Positions 8,830-17,551 of a stretch of DNA of 64,000 nucleotides are shown here, in pieces. Source of the DNA: RFSX01 sp965248155 (GTDB taxonomy: Bacteria > Bacteroidota > Bacteroidia > Chitinophagales > Saprospiraceae); the NCBI GenBank assembly GCA_965248155.1, contig CBDFIO010000002.1:372001-436000 (forward strand). Reading direction: 5' to 3'. Position 1 is the first letter of the stretch, and every line of letters begins with the position of its first letter. Both the position numbers and the translations under genes were made by a program. Under the pieces are notes generated by a model that saw only the letters and a list, made by a program, of their open reading frames with translations, was not told the DNA's origin and did no database searches.

Positions 8830-9670
8830 ATTTGAGTTTGAAGTCAATAATGATATTTCCACATTGTTCTTCTATCTCACTCTGATTAAACCTATATTTT
8901 CGGGCAGAACTCTCGGCTAAATCAATGAGGTGGCTATCTGTAGTTGTGGAGCCTTTCTGTGTATATTTTGCAAATATCACCTGACCCTTTTTATTAACAC
9001 ATATTTTTACTACTACCCTACCCGTTTTCTGAGTGTTATCAGTAATAGAGGGTTGATAAATAATACCTCTATCTTTTAATCCTTCTCCTGTTTTTCCAAA
9101 AGCTTCTGACAATTCTTCCAAAGCAGCGGTATCCGGTTGGCCCAATGGGTTTTCATTAGAAGTTGTATTGGACTTATTATTTTTGTTGAATAGTGAACCA
9201 AACTTATCTTTTGCATCAGCTTTTTCTTGTGCTTCCTTTTCGGCTATGGCTTTCGCCTTTTCAGTTTCCACTTGTCTTTTTTGTGCTTCTATTTCAGCTG
9301 GTGTGGGTCCGGTTTTCTTTGTCTTCTTACTAGAAGAATTCACTGTTGATTTTTCAACAGAGGATTTTGATTTTACATCTGATTTAGAAATAGATTTTGC
9401 TGTTGTTGCCTTTAGTATGGTCTTTTCAGCAGCTTTAGCTGGTGTTGAACTTTGGTTTGTGGATTGGTTTTCATTCAATGGAACTTTCTTAGATTCTGTT
9501 TCCTCAGTTATGCCTAACAATATTGTAATCCCCTGAGATTCTCGAGGAGGATCGAAATAGTTCATGCACGGTAATAGTATAAGCAATAATAAGATGATGT
9601 GAAATATTATGCTTATCAGTGCACTTTTCCTTTTGTTATTTTTTTGATTTATGTGTACAGTTTGTTCCAT
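8828..9670 (-). CDS. TonB/TolA-like energy-transducing protein
   Basis: The 280-residue protein has a short cytoplasmic head and one membrane helix near residues 16-36 (SALISIIFHIILLLLILLP). A low-complexity Ser/Lys/Thr/Ala/Glu-rich periplasmic spacer covers about 55-190. A small C-terminal domain with RVVVKICVNKKGQVIFAKY resembles the TonB C-terminal fold. TonB carries proton-motive energy from ExbBD to outer-membrane receptors. It is the last gene of an exbB-exbD-exbD set on the same strand, 63 bases after exbD2, which supports this role. The C-terminal domain is divergent, so TolA-like is an alternative. Confidence 0.82.
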   Translation of the reverse strand: MEQTVHINQKNNKRKSALISIIFHIILLLLILLPCMNYFDPPRESQGITILLGITEETESKKVPLNENQSTNQSSTPAKAAEKTILKATTAKSISKSDVKSKSSVEKSTVNSSSKKTKKTGPTPAEIEAQKRQVETEKAKAIAEKEAQEKADAKDKFGSLFNKNNKSNTTSNENPLGQPDTAALEELSEAFGKTGEGLKDRGIIYQPSITDNTQKTGRVVVKICVNKKGQVIFAKYTQKGSTTTDSHLIDLAESSARKYRFNQSEIEEQCGNIIIDFKLK

Positions 9671-9733
9671 TATAAATAATCATAATGTTTAAAACGTTGA
9701 TAGACAGAACAAAATTACAATAAATAATGAATA

Positions 9734-10123
9734 TTAATCTCCGAGTACAGAATCAACATGATATCGGTAAGCAATATCCAATATCGAGACCACATATTGA
9801 TTTGATGCTTTTTTATGAGGATAGATGACCATTGATACTTTCTTTCTTTCACTTTTAGTATCACGAACAAGTTTTTCTATATCACGGCGAGAAGCAGTTC
9901 TACCATTGAGTGTGAATTTCCCACTTTGATCAATTCTGACTTCAATAGGCGGATATTTTGGTTGATTAGAAGATCTCGATTTGCCTGGCATTTTTAGATT
10001 TAATGCATTCGGGACCACCATTGAAGATGTAAGCATAAAAAAGATGAGTAATAAGAATATAATATCCGTTAAGGACGACATATTAAATTCCGCATTTACT
10101 TTTGATCTTTTCTTTAATCCCAT
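9734..10123 (-). CDS. exbD: ExbD/TolR family biopolymer transport protein (second copy)
   Basis: The 129-residue protein has one membrane helix near residues 13-33. It contains SSLTDIIFLLLIFFMLTSS, in which the Asp is the conserved proton-pathway residue of ExbD/TolR. A periplasmic domain follows (PIEVRIDQSGKFTLNGR). It lies 2 bases from the upstream exbD paralogue and 63 bases before the TonB-like gene. Two different ExbD paralogues next to one ExbB are common in Bacteroidota. Confidence 0.92.
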   Translation of the reverse strand: MGLKKRSKVNAEFNMSSLTDIIFLLLIFFMLTSSMVVPNALNLKMPGKSRSSNQPKYPPIEVRIDQSGKFTLNGRTASRRDIEKLVRDTKSERKKVSMVIYPHKKASNQYVVSILDIAYRYHVDSVLGD

Positions 10124-10125
10124 CT

Positions 10126-10515
10126 TTATTTTCTTGGTTGTGTGGCTAAATGTGCTTTCAGTCTTAATCGAGCTGCAATTGCAATAATCTCATTTATATC
10201 TTCCCAAGGGACATCTAATTCTGCAACAATAGATATTGCAGCATTTTCTCTATTTGTCATTTGCGCCACCTCCGATTTAATCTGGCTTTGCAGTCCGGAA
10301 ACACTTGTCTTTTTACCATTAAAAGTCAGTCTGCCATCTTTTGTTATCATGACAATAAGGTCACTTGGTGCAACTGTTTTGCTGTCTGATGTTGGTAAAG
10401 GAATATTAATTTGAACCATAGATGATGTCAACATGAAAAATATCAATAACAGAAAAATAATGTCTGTTAGAGACGACATACTAAATTCAGCGCTGACTTT
10501 ATTCCTTTTCTTCAT
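10126..10515 (-). CDS. exbD: ExbD/TolR family biopolymer transport protein (first copy)
   Basis: This 129-residue ExbD has the same N-terminal SSLTDIIFLLLIFFMLTSS helix as its neighbour but a different periplasmic domain (DLIVMITKDGRLTFNGKKT). Its position 6 bases after exbB and 2 bases before the second exbD makes a tight operon. The identical helix with diverged periplasmic part suggests an old tandem duplication with shared ExbB contact and separate periplasmic partners; that last point is inference. Confidence 0.92.
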   Translation of the reverse strand: MKKRNKVSAEFSMSSLTDIIFLLLIFFMLTSSMVQINIPLPTSDSKTVAPSDLIVMITKDGRLTFNGKKTSVSGLQSQIKSEVAQMTNRENAAISIVAELDVPWEDINEIIAIAARLRLKAHLATQPRK

Positions 10516-10521
10516 TAATTT

Positions 10522-11202
10522 TTATGCTGAAGGTTCTTGTAAAAGGTCCATGAATTCAATTGAAGTCATTTCCATTTTATGAATGACTTTTTCTACACTA
10601 GCAACCAGATAGTTATAGCCCACAAATGAAAGAATACCTATAAAAAGTCCGAAAGCTGTTGTTATAAGGGCTGTATATATTCCACCAGCCAATACATCTG
10701 GTGTAACATTTTGTTCACTGGCCATTTTATAGAATGCGAGTATCATCCCAGTTACTGTTCCAAAAAACCCAATCATAGGAGCCGCTCCTGAGATACTGGC
10801 TAAAGATGAAAGGTTTTTTTCCAGTTTGAAAATCTCAAGATTTCCAACGTTCTCAATAGCAGCATCGATATCCCTAAGTGGCTTCCCAATTCTTGCAATA
10901 CCCTTTTCTACCATTCTTGCGTATGGAGAATCAACATTCGCCAACATCGCCCGAGCACCATCAATATTTCCTGATGTTACAGCAGCTCTAATATTATTCA
11001 TAAAGCTGTCATCAATACTTCCAGCTCTTTTTATCGAATAATACCTTTCAAAGAATATATACGCAGCAAGAAAAGAAAGTATCAGCAATACTACATTAAT
11101 AGCAATACCTAAAGGACCACCTTTAGTAATGATATCAAGAATATTTTGAGTAATTTGATTTCCTTCGTCTCCTCCCTGAAGAAAAAATCCTAAATAAAAC
11201 AT
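10522..11202 (-). CDS. exbB: ExbB/TolQ/MotA-type proton channel protein
   Basis: The 226-residue protein has three membrane helices: residues about 30-52, about 135-158 (ISGAAPMIGFFGTVTGMILAF) and about 175-200. A cytoplasmic helical region lies between the first two. The GAAPMIGFFGTVTGMI helix is the family hallmark, with the Thr facing the ExbD aspartate. It is the first gene of the exbB-exbD-exbD-tonB operon, and a promoter matching the Bacteroidota consensus lies 58-88 bases upstream of its start. Confidence 0.94.
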   Translation of the reverse strand: MFYLGFFLQGGDEGNQITQNILDIITKGGPLGIAINVVLLILSFLAAYIFFERYYSIKRAGSIDDSFMNNIRAAVTSGNIDGARAMLANVDSPYARMVEKGIARIGKPLRDIDAAIENVGNLEIFKLEKNLSSLASISGAAPMIGFFGTVTGMILAFYKMASEQNVTPDVLAGGIYTALITTAFGLFIGILSFVGYNYLVASVEKVIHKMEMTSIEFMDLLQEPSA

Positions 11203-11259
11203 GTAATTAATTTATTTGATGATAAACGGATTAAAAGATCCTAAAATTATAGATCCACG

Positions 11260-11290
11260 CAAAATTAGTTAATATAATACATATTACAAA
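11260..11290 (-). promoter_or_regulatory. Promoter of the exbB-exbD-exbD-tonB operon
   Basis: Read on the minus strand, TTTG (11287-11290) is followed after exactly 19 bases by TAATTTTG (11260-11267). That matches the Bacteroidota vegetative consensus TTTG-N19-TAnnTTTG in every fixed position. Transcription would begin near 11253, leaving a leader of about 50 bases before exbB. Confidence 0.65.
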
Positions 11291-11407
11291 TTTTTATCAT
11301 TTGATGAATCCTTTATTAAAAACGTAAATTATTTCTCTAAAAATTAATCAAGTGAGTCTATGCAATTCCAAGTATATTAACTTCATTTGCATTTTTTAAA
11401 TTGTAAT

Positions 11408-12352
11408 ATGAAAAAGATATTAATCAACGACGGTATTCATCCATCAGGTCTGAAGAAACTTATTGATCATGGATTTGACGTTCAGACTGAAAATATTCCT
11501 CAAGCTGATCTTGCTGAAAAGCTACCTCACTTTGATGCTATTTGCGTTAGAAGTGCAACGAAAGTCAGACGGGAGTTAATAGATCTATGCCCTAATTTGA
11601 AAGTAATCGGCAGAGGAGGAGTAGGGCTTGATAATATCGATGTTGAATATGCCAAATCAAAAAATATAAAGGTCGTAAATACACCTGCAGCATCTTCAAG
11701 ATCTGTTGCAGAACTATCATTTGCACATTTATTAAATATTGCAAGATTCGTATACAAATCTAACAGACACATGCCTAAGGATGGTGTAGAAGAATTTAAA
11801 GCGCTTAAAAAATCATATTCAAAAGGATTTGAAATCAATGGTAAAACAATAGGTATTATAGGACTTGGGAAAATAGGACATGAAAGCGTTAAAATAGCAT
11901 TAGGATTGGGAATGAATGTTCTGGGTGTAGATCCATTTATACAGAATAAAACGGTTCAATTAGAAATATCAGGGCAAACAATAACAGTAGAAATTCCAAT
12001 TGTATCCATGGATGAGATGCTGGCAAAAGCCGATATCATTTCTCTTCACATTCCTTTTACAGGTGATGCCGTATTATCTCATGAGGAATTCAATAAAATG
12101 AAAGATGGAGCAATCTTGATTAATGCTGCAAGAGGAGGTGTCGTTGATGAAGACGCAATGATAGAGGCATTAAACTCTGACAAACTCGCCGCTGCTGGAA
12201 TTGACGTTTTTGTAAATGAACCGAGCCCGCGTCTTGACATCCTCTCACATCCCAATGTATCAAGTACGCCGCATATAGGCGCTTCAACCAATGAAGCTCA
12301 AGAAAAAATCGGATTGGAACTAGCTGACCAACTTATAGAAATTTTATCTTGA
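11408..12352 (+). CDS. serA: D-3-phosphoglycerate dehydrogenase-like 2-hydroxyacid dehydrogenase
   Basis: The 314-residue product (start ATG 11408; a TTG at 11387 is less likely) is the short form of SerA without an ACT domain. It oxidises 3-phosphoglycerate to start serine synthesis. Visible family features are RSATKVRRELID near residue 50, the NAD-binding loop GIIGLGKIGHESVKIALGLG, INAARGGVVDEDAM with the catalytic Arg, VNEPSP with the catalytic Glu region, and TPHIGASTNEAQ with the catalytic His. No serC is adjacent in the window. The 3' end overlaps the convergent FKBP gene by 9 bases. Another D-2-hydroxyacid dehydrogenase specificity is possible. Confidence 0.85.
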   Translation: MKKILINDGIHPSGLKKLIDHGFDVQTENIPQADLAEKLPHFDAICVRSATKVRRELIDLCPNLKVIGRGGVGLDNIDVEYAKSKNIKVVNTPAASSRSVAELSFAHLLNIARFVYKSNRHMPKDGVEEFKALKKSYSKGFEINGKTIGIIGLGKIGHESVKIALGLGMNVLGVDPFIQNKTVQLEISGQTITVEIPIVSMDEMLAKADIISLHIPFTGDAVLSHEEFNKMKDGAILINAARGGVVDEDAMIEALNSDKLAAAGIDVFVNEPSPRLDILSHPNVSSTPHIGASTNEAQEKIGLELADQLIEILS

Positions 12353-12889
12353 CACCAGTACTTCAATTTCAAAGATGATAACTGTATTTGGCGGTATAAA
12401 TCCGGCTAGACCCTCTTGTCCATAAGCTAATCTTGAAGGCACAAATAGTGTCACATTAGACCCTTTATTCATTAATAACATCGCTTCATTCCAAGCCGGT
12501 ATCATTTCGCCTACATTGAACTTGATTGGCTTGTTCTTTTTAAGACTTGAATCAAATAAACGACCATCAATAAAATATCCCTTGTATTGACATTGAACAG
12601 CTTGACCATAATATAGTTTTGGTCCGACTCCTTTTGAATCAATACAATAATATAGTCCTGATAATGTCCGTTCAACTTTTAAGTTTTGATCCAGCACATA
12701 GTTGATAATGATATTTTCATCAATTTGATCTTGACCAAGCGGATCTTCATAATAATACTGAAATAGTTCAGCGATATCATCATCTAAAAGGGGGCTACGG
12801 ATAAGCTTGGTTTTTACTTCCACTTTGGTTTCTTTAGAATCACAGGAAATAAGAAAAAGGCAAAGCAGAAATAACATAAGTATTCTCAA
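12344..12889 (-). CDS. FKBP-type peptidyl-prolyl isomerase lipoprotein
   Basis: The 181-residue protein has a lipoprotein signal (LFLLCLFLISC, lipid cysteine at 16), so it acts in the periplasm or at the outer membrane. The FKBP domain occupies about residues 80-181. It shows VQCQYKGYFIDGRLFDSS, then PIKFNVGEMIPAWNEAML, LFVPSRLAYGQEG and PPNTVIIFEIEVL. FKBPs catalyse cis-trans isomerisation of prolyl bonds during folding of exported proteins. Its end overlaps the convergent serA-like gene by 9 bases. Confidence 0.92.
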   Translation of the reverse strand: MRILMLFLLCLFLISCDSKETKVEVKTKLIRSPLLDDDIAELFQYYYEDPLGQDQIDENIIINYVLDQNLKVERTLSGLYYCIDSKGVGPKLYYGQAVQCQYKGYFIDGRLFDSSLKKNKPIKFNVGEMIPAWNEAMLLMNKGSNVTLFVPSRLAYGQEGLAGFIPPNTVIIFEIEVLVSR

Positions 12890-13044
12890 ATTAAATTTCT
12901 TCAGGATAACATCAGTTTTAATTACATAAAATTAATTATACAATAGATATAATAAAATCTATATATAAGTGTTTATTTGAATGATTTTCCATACTATAAT
13001 CCTATATTAGCACCAATTCATTCAATCAATTTAAACTCGAAAAA

Positions 13045-13581
13045 ATGGAAAAGAAAAGTCACCTGAACAATGCTTTAAGATTTGGATTAATGGTTGGAGG
13101 TATCCTAATCATAGTTAATCTAATTATGTATTTAGTAGGCATGATAGATTTGGAATCAGGGAAATCAAGTTTTTTAAATACGGCCTTGACTTGGGTAGTC
13201 AATCTTGGAGGTATCTTATTGGGGATATCAGCCTATAAAAAAGATAATGAAAATTATCTTTCGGTTGGTGACGGATTCAAACAGGGGTTTTTCATTTGTC
13301 TATTAGCTGGGATTTTGTATGGTATTTATGTACTTGTGTTTTTCAATTTCATTGAACCGGATGCCATGGAGACTATAAAAGAAAATGCTTTGGACAAAAT
13401 GGATGAACAAGGAAGTGTAACAGAAGAATCTGAAGGAATGATATCTGGATTGATGAATTTTATGTTTTCACCAGTTTCAATGTTTTCTATGACTATTGTA
13501 AGTAAAGTCATTTTTGGGATGATCTTCGGTCTAATCATTGGTGCGATCATGAAAAATCCTCGCCCATCTATTGAGGCCTAA
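13045..13581 (+). CDS. DUF4199-type integral membrane protein
   Basis: This 178-residue protein has four hydrophobic helices, at about residues 9-30, 45-62, 78-100 and 145-168. Between helices 3 and 4 lies an acidic amphipathic stretch (MDEQGSVTEESEG). The layout and the motif VGDGFKQGFFICLLAGILYG fit the DUF4199 family, found almost only in Bacteroidota and of unknown function. It directly precedes a glycosyltransferase gene with a 26-base gap, an arrangement often seen for this family. The role is not known. Confidence 0.8.
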   Translation: MEKKSHLNNALRFGLMVGGILIIVNLIMYLVGMIDLESGKSSFLNTALTWVVNLGGILLGISAYKKDNENYLSVGDGFKQGFFICLLAGILYGIYVLVFFNFIEPDAMETIKENALDKMDEQGSVTEESEGMISGLMNFMFSPVSMFSMTIVSKVIFGMIFGLIIGAIMKNPRPSIEA

Positions 13582-13607
13582 TTGTATCTAAATCATGTTT
13601 AGTGTCT

Positions 13608-14540
13608 ATGAATTTAAGCGTCGTTATTCCTTTATTTAACGAAGAAGAATCAATCGAAGAATTGGTTAATTGGATAATTAAAGTTGTCCAAAAAGAGAGC
13701 TTGAAATATGAAATCATCTTGATTGATGACGGTAGCACTGATAATTCCTGGGCAATCATTAAGCAATTAAGATCTGAATTGTCACAAATCGTTGGCGTAA
13801 AATTTCGGCGGAATTATGGAAAGTCTGCGGCATTAAATACAGGTTTCGAATATGCTAAAGGGGATGTGGTAATCACCCTCGATGCAGATCTCCAGGACAG
13901 TCCAGAAGAGATTCCTACACTTTACAAAATGATCAACGATCAAAAACTTGACCTTGTATCGGGATGGAAAAAGAAACGATATGACCCGATCACTAAGACA
14001 ATACCGTCCAAATTTTTCAATTGGATGACAAAAATAATAAGTGGTATCAAACTGAATGATTTCAACAGTGGGATTAAAGCCTACAGCAATGACTTAATAA
14101 AAAACATTGAAGTATATGGTGAAATGCATCGTTATATCCCTGTCATTGCAAAAGCTGCCGGATTTGTGAAAATAACTGAAAAAGTTGTAGAACATCATCC
14201 CAGAAAATTTGGTAAAACCAAATATGGTCTTGAACGGATTATGCGTGGTTTTTTAGATTTGTTATCAATAACTTTTATTGGAAAATTTGCGAAACGCCCA
14301 ATGCACTTCTTTGGAAGTATAGGAAGCGTTCTTGGACTATTCGGTTTTATAATGTTGGCTTATCTAACTATAGAGAAAATATTTTATTCCACATCAGGCA
14401 TTGCTAACAGACCTTTATTCTATCTGGGAATCTTAATGATTATTGTCGGTGTACAACTTTTCATTGTTGGATTTTTGGCAGAGCTATTATCTAGAAATAG
14501 TCCAAGTCGAAACGATTACGCCATTGCTGAAACAATTTAG
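13608..14540 (+). CDS. Family 2 glycosyltransferase with C-terminal membrane helices (GtrB/DPM1-like)
   Basis: The product is 310 residues from ATG 13608 (an in-frame GTG lies at 13602). The GT-A catalytic domain shows VVIPLFNEEESIEEL near the start, DDGSTDNSW near residue 40, and the metal-binding DADLQDSPEEIP near 90. Two C-terminal membrane helices follow at about 230-255 and 268-292. This is the architecture of undecaprenyl- or dolichyl-phosphate glycosyltransferases (GtrB/DPM1), which load a sugar onto a lipid carrier at the inner membrane. It ends one base before the next glycosyltransferase ATG, so the two are coupled. Donor and acceptor are unknown. Confidence 0.88.
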   Translation: MNLSVVIPLFNEEESIEELVNWIIKVVQKESLKYEIILIDDGSTDNSWAIIKQLRSELSQIVGVKFRRNYGKSAALNTGFEYAKGDVVITLDADLQDSPEEIPTLYKMINDQKLDLVSGWKKKRYDPITKTIPSKFFNWMTKIISGIKLNDFNSGIKAYSNDLIKNIEVYGEMHRYIPVIAKAAGFVKITEKVVEHHPRKFGKTKYGLERIMRGFLDLLSITFIGKFAKRPMHFFGSIGSVLGLFGFIMLAYLTIEKIFYSTSGIANRPLFYLGILMIIVGVQLFIVGFLAELLSRNSPSRNDYAIAETI

Positions 14541-14541
14541 T

Positions 14542-15675
14542 ATGCCCCCTAAAGTAGTTTTTATCGGTCCTGCTTATCCTTACAGAGGGGGAATTGCAGC
14601 CTTTAATGAGAATCTAGCTTCAATTTTCCAACACAATGGATGGGATTGCAAAATATTTACTTTCATTCAACAATATCCCAATATTTTATTTCCGGGAAAA
14701 GACCAATTAGCTCCTGATGAAAGGAAGCCGGATTTAAGTATAAAAAGAGCTATTTATAGTACCAACCCCCTGAATTGGCTTAACATATCAAAAGAAATCG
14801 TCCAAGAAAAACCAGATCTTGTAATTACTCAATATTGGATGCCATTTATGGCTCCGGCTTTTGGAACTATTCTTAGAGGTATCAAGAAAGGACTGGAATC
14901 TGCGAAATGTATAACAGTTGTTCATAATTTCAAACCTCATGAAAGCAGGATCGGAGATAAGCAGCTCAATAAATTTATTGCTAACAGAACAGATTTAATG
15001 ATCAGTCTGTCAGCTAGTGTCGAAGATGATATTAAGTCTTCTTTACCTGATAAACCCATTTTGTCTTTATTTCATCCAATCTATGATCATTATGGAGATA
15101 AAATATCAAAAGAAAAAGCGATCCGGAATCTGAATCTTGATTCTGACTTTAAGTACTTATTGTTTTTTGGCTTAATAAGAACTTATAAAGGGCTGGATTT
15201 ACTTATTAAAGCCCTTCCATTAATTCAGAGTGAATCAAAATATAAACTTTTGGTTGCCGGTGAATTCTATGAAGATGAAAAAAAATATAGAAAACTGATC
15301 AAAGAATTAGGAGTGGAAGAAAAGGTTATCATCAGAAATGAATATATACCTAATGATGAAGTCCCATCATATTTTTGTGCAGCTGAAGCTGTTATAATTC
15401 CAAATAAAACCGCAACGCAAAGCGGGATTATTCCTTTAGCTATACATTTTGATAAATCCGTTATTGTTACCAAAGTAGGAAGCCATTCTGAATTAATATC
15501 CAATCATAAAATAGGTTTGATCTGTAATGTGGATCCTGAAGATATTGCAGCTAAAATTGATAAAATATTAAGCAACGACTATAAGCTAATCCCTGATTTT
15601 TCAGGTATAAAGGTTGATCTATCATGGCAATCTTTTTATAATAAATTCATGCATGCTTTATCTGAATATGAGTAA
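14542..15675 (+). CDS. GT4-type glycosyltransferase
   Basis: The product is 377 residues from ATG 14542, one base after the previous stop; an upstream extension inside the preceding gene is not credible. The GT-B fold is indicated by the N-terminal VVFIGPAYPYRGGIAAFNENLA and by the C-terminal KYLLFFGLIRTYKGLDLLIKAL, DEVPSYFCAAEAVIIPNKTATQSGIIPLA. The last segment holds the family's nucleotide-sugar binding region, here with Ala/Glu and Gln-Ser in place of the usual E-x7-E layout. It is probably used in polysaccharide or lipid glycosylation together with the GT2 upstream. Confidence 0.85.
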   Translation: MPPKVVFIGPAYPYRGGIAAFNENLASIFQHNGWDCKIFTFIQQYPNILFPGKDQLAPDERKPDLSIKRAIYSTNPLNWLNISKEIVQEKPDLVITQYWMPFMAPAFGTILRGIKKGLESAKCITVVHNFKPHESRIGDKQLNKFIANRTDLMISLSASVEDDIKSSLPDKPILSLFHPIYDHYGDKISKEKAIRNLNLDSDFKYLLFFGLIRTYKGLDLLIKALPLIQSESKYKLLVAGEFYEDEKKYRKLIKELGVEEKVIIRNEYIPNDEVPSYFCAAEAVIIPNKTATQSGIIPLAIHFDKSVIVTKVGSHSELISNHKIGLICNVDPEDIAAKIDKILSNDYKLIPDFSGIKVDLSWQSFYNKFMHALSEYE

Positions 15676-15741
15676 ATTCTTTATTTTACTATAGCGTACA
15701 TAAAAACGCATTTTGTAATCTGATTTAAAGCTGAAAACTTG

Positions 15742-16587
15742 ATGTGCGTTCCTGATTATTTCATAGGTACAGGCGGTTTGAAATTATATACTAAGTCTTG
15801 GTTGACGAAAACCCCTAGAGCAAATGTTCTAATACTTCACGGATATCTGGAACATTGTGGAAGATATGCAACAGAGGCTTACTATTTGAATAACCATGCT
15901 TACAATGTTTATAGTTATGATCAGAGAGGACATGGCTTGTCTGAAGGAATAAAAAGTTACATTCAAAATTTTGAAGACCTTGTAACAGATTTCAAACTCT
16001 TTCTCAATACTATTAAAACTGATAACGACAGGCCTTATTACATATTTGGACATAGTATGGGTTGTCTTGTCCTTCTCTCTTATCTGATTGCAGTCGAAAA
16101 AGATCCAAATCTAAAAGGAGTCGTTCTATCAGCGCCATTTATTATGGCTTCCAAAGAACTTGCTCCGTTCCTACAAAAAATATCTCATGTCTTAGGTATA
16201 ATACTACCCAAACTGAAAGTCTTAGCCTCTGATCCTAAAGAAATATCAAGAGATCCGAGAACTGTAAAATCTTATAGCGAAGATCCTCTTATTTATCATG
16301 ATAAAGTTCATGCAAGATCTGCTCAACAACTTCTCAAGCAAATGAAAAAAATAAGGCCCCACTATTCTTCGATCAATTTGCCTTTGTTAATCATGCATGG
16401 CACTCATAATAAATTAGCTGAAATTGAAGGGAGCCGCCTTCTGTTTCATGAAAGCTCATCCTCAGACAAACAATTCATTCCCCTCAAAGATTTTAAACAT
16501 GAAATAACGAGGGAAATTGGCAAAAGCAATGTGTTACAGACCATTGCAAATTGGTTAGATGAACGACTTTACAAAGAGCTGACTTAA
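15742..16587 (+). CDS. Alpha/beta hydrolase, monoacylglycerol lipase-like
   Basis: The product is 281 residues (ATG 15742; TTG 15739 precedes it). The hydrolase fold is clear from ANVLILHGYLEHCGRY (oxyanion region), YDQRGHGLSEG, the nucleophile elbow FGHSMGCLV with the catalytic serine, PLLIMHGTHNKLAEIEGS with the acidic-residue region, and FKHEITRE with the catalytic His. This arrangement is that of lysophospholipases and monoacylglycerol lipases. No signal peptide is seen, so it is probably cytoplasmic. It is 66 bases downstream of the GT4 gene and may be in the same transcript. Confidence 0.85.
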   Translation: MCVPDYFIGTGGLKLYTKSWLTKTPRANVLILHGYLEHCGRYATEAYYLNNHAYNVYSYDQRGHGLSEGIKSYIQNFEDLVTDFKLFLNTIKTDNDRPYYIFGHSMGCLVLLSYLIAVEKDPNLKGVVLSAPFIMASKELAPFLQKISHVLGIILPKLKVLASDPKEISRDPRTVKSYSEDPLIYHDKVHARSAQQLLKQMKKIRPHYSSINLPLLIMHGTHNKLAEIEGSRLLFHESSSSDKQFIPLKDFKHEITREIGKSNVLQTIANWLDERLYKELT

Positions 16588-16659
16588 TACCATTCCTTAG
16601 AAAGCTTCATTCCTGGATCAACAATAAATCATTTTTATCAAGGTTATTTTAATAGCTGT

Positions 16660-16689
16660 TTTGATTTACTCCTCTACTTAATAATTTTC
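16660..16689 (+). promoter_or_regulatory. Candidate promoter for the gene at 16727
   Basis: TTTG (16660-16663) and TAATTTTC (16682-16689) are separated by 18 bases, one mismatch from the Bacteroidota consensus TTTG-N19-TAnnTTTG. The predicted start lies near 16696, about 30 bases before the ATG at 16727. Confidence 0.4.
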
Positions 16690-16726
16690 TAAAGTCAAAT
16701 TATTTAGCACGCAAAAGCCAATTCGA

Positions 16727-17509
16727 ATGAGAGTTCTAATAGGATGTATATTGATTTTCCTTCCTGCATTAATATTTCCACAGATTGTCCTAATATCTAA
16801 TACAGCCGATTCCTTAGTTCTGTTAGAAAGACAAAACAAGACAATTAACAATAAGAGTGTCAGTCAATCCAAATGGTTTAAAGGAAGAAATATTGATTTT
16901 ATATCCAGCGGCTTACTTAGGTCTTCAGCAAATATTTTTGTTCTCAACATAGGTCATCCTGAAAAATTTCACGTTCCATTCTATTTTCTAACGGGTGCAA
17001 CAACTGATATATTGCAATCGCAATCAAGTCTAAACGAAGTGCTACTCTCAGAATTACTAAATGAAAAAGGAGGCTTTATAAATTTTGGGATAAAAGGTAA
17101 AAGTCTCCTCAAAAAATTCAGTGAACATTCAAGAATTTATATCAGCTATCAATTAGGCGCCAAATCAGTTACAGGAATAAATATTCAGGAGAATAAAAAT
17201 GAAAGTTTCCTTTCAATAGTATTAAATATTGGATTTCTATTTAAGACAACAGCTTGGTCGGACGAAATTCCTATAAACAAGGGTACAGCTTGGCTTAAGC
17301 TCTACTTTTCGGGATCGGAAAATAGCGATGAAAAAATGATGAATATGTTCGGGCCTTGCATAGACAATTACATATATGGATTTAATGTAGAAGGAGGTAT
17401 TAGCCTTAAAGACTTCTTAGATATTAGCTTTGGTTATTACAAGTATTTAAACAACACGCATATTGAAATCTTTCATGAAGGGATATTCAAATTTTCAACT
17501 GATTTTTAA
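16727..17509 (+). CDS. Exported protein of unknown function, beta-barrel-like
   Basis: This 260-residue protein has a signal peptide (MRVLIGCILIFLPALIFPQ). The mature part is made of alternating short hydrophobic strands, such as RIYISYQLGAKS, SFLSIVLNIGFLF and AWLKLYFSG. It ends with FKFSTDF, a C-terminal aromatic residue as in outer-membrane barrels. No catalytic motif or named family is recognised. It is followed by a hairpin with a T run and converges with the HEAT-like gene. Confidence 0.6.
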   Translation: MRVLIGCILIFLPALIFPQIVLISNTADSLVLLERQNKTINNKSVSQSKWFKGRNIDFISSGLLRSSANIFVLNIGHPEKFHVPFYFLTGATTDILQSQSSLNEVLLSELLNEKGGFINFGIKGKSLLKKFSEHSRIYISYQLGAKSVTGINIQENKNESFLSIVLNIGFLFKTTAWSDEIPINKGTAWLKLYFSGSENSDEKMMNMFGPCIDNYIYGFNVEGGISLKDFLDISFGYYKYLNNTHIEIFHEGIFKFSTDF

Positions 17510-17511
17510 TT

Positions 17512-17551
17512 GGCCGATGAATAGAAGGTATTAAGACGGCCTATTTTTTTT
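17512..17551 (+). terminator. Probable terminator between convergent genes
   Basis: GGCCG (17512-17516) pairs with CGGCC (17537-17541) around a 20-base loop, followed by TA and a run of eight T. It overlaps the 3' end of the minus-strand gene at 17531. The long loop lowers confidence. Confidence 0.45.

Noticed and set aside
9168..9536. Plus-strand frame opposite the TonB-like linker
   Set aside because: It is an antisense shadow of the low-complexity Lys/Ser/Ala-rich spacer; its Phe/Ser-rich translation reflects the complement only.
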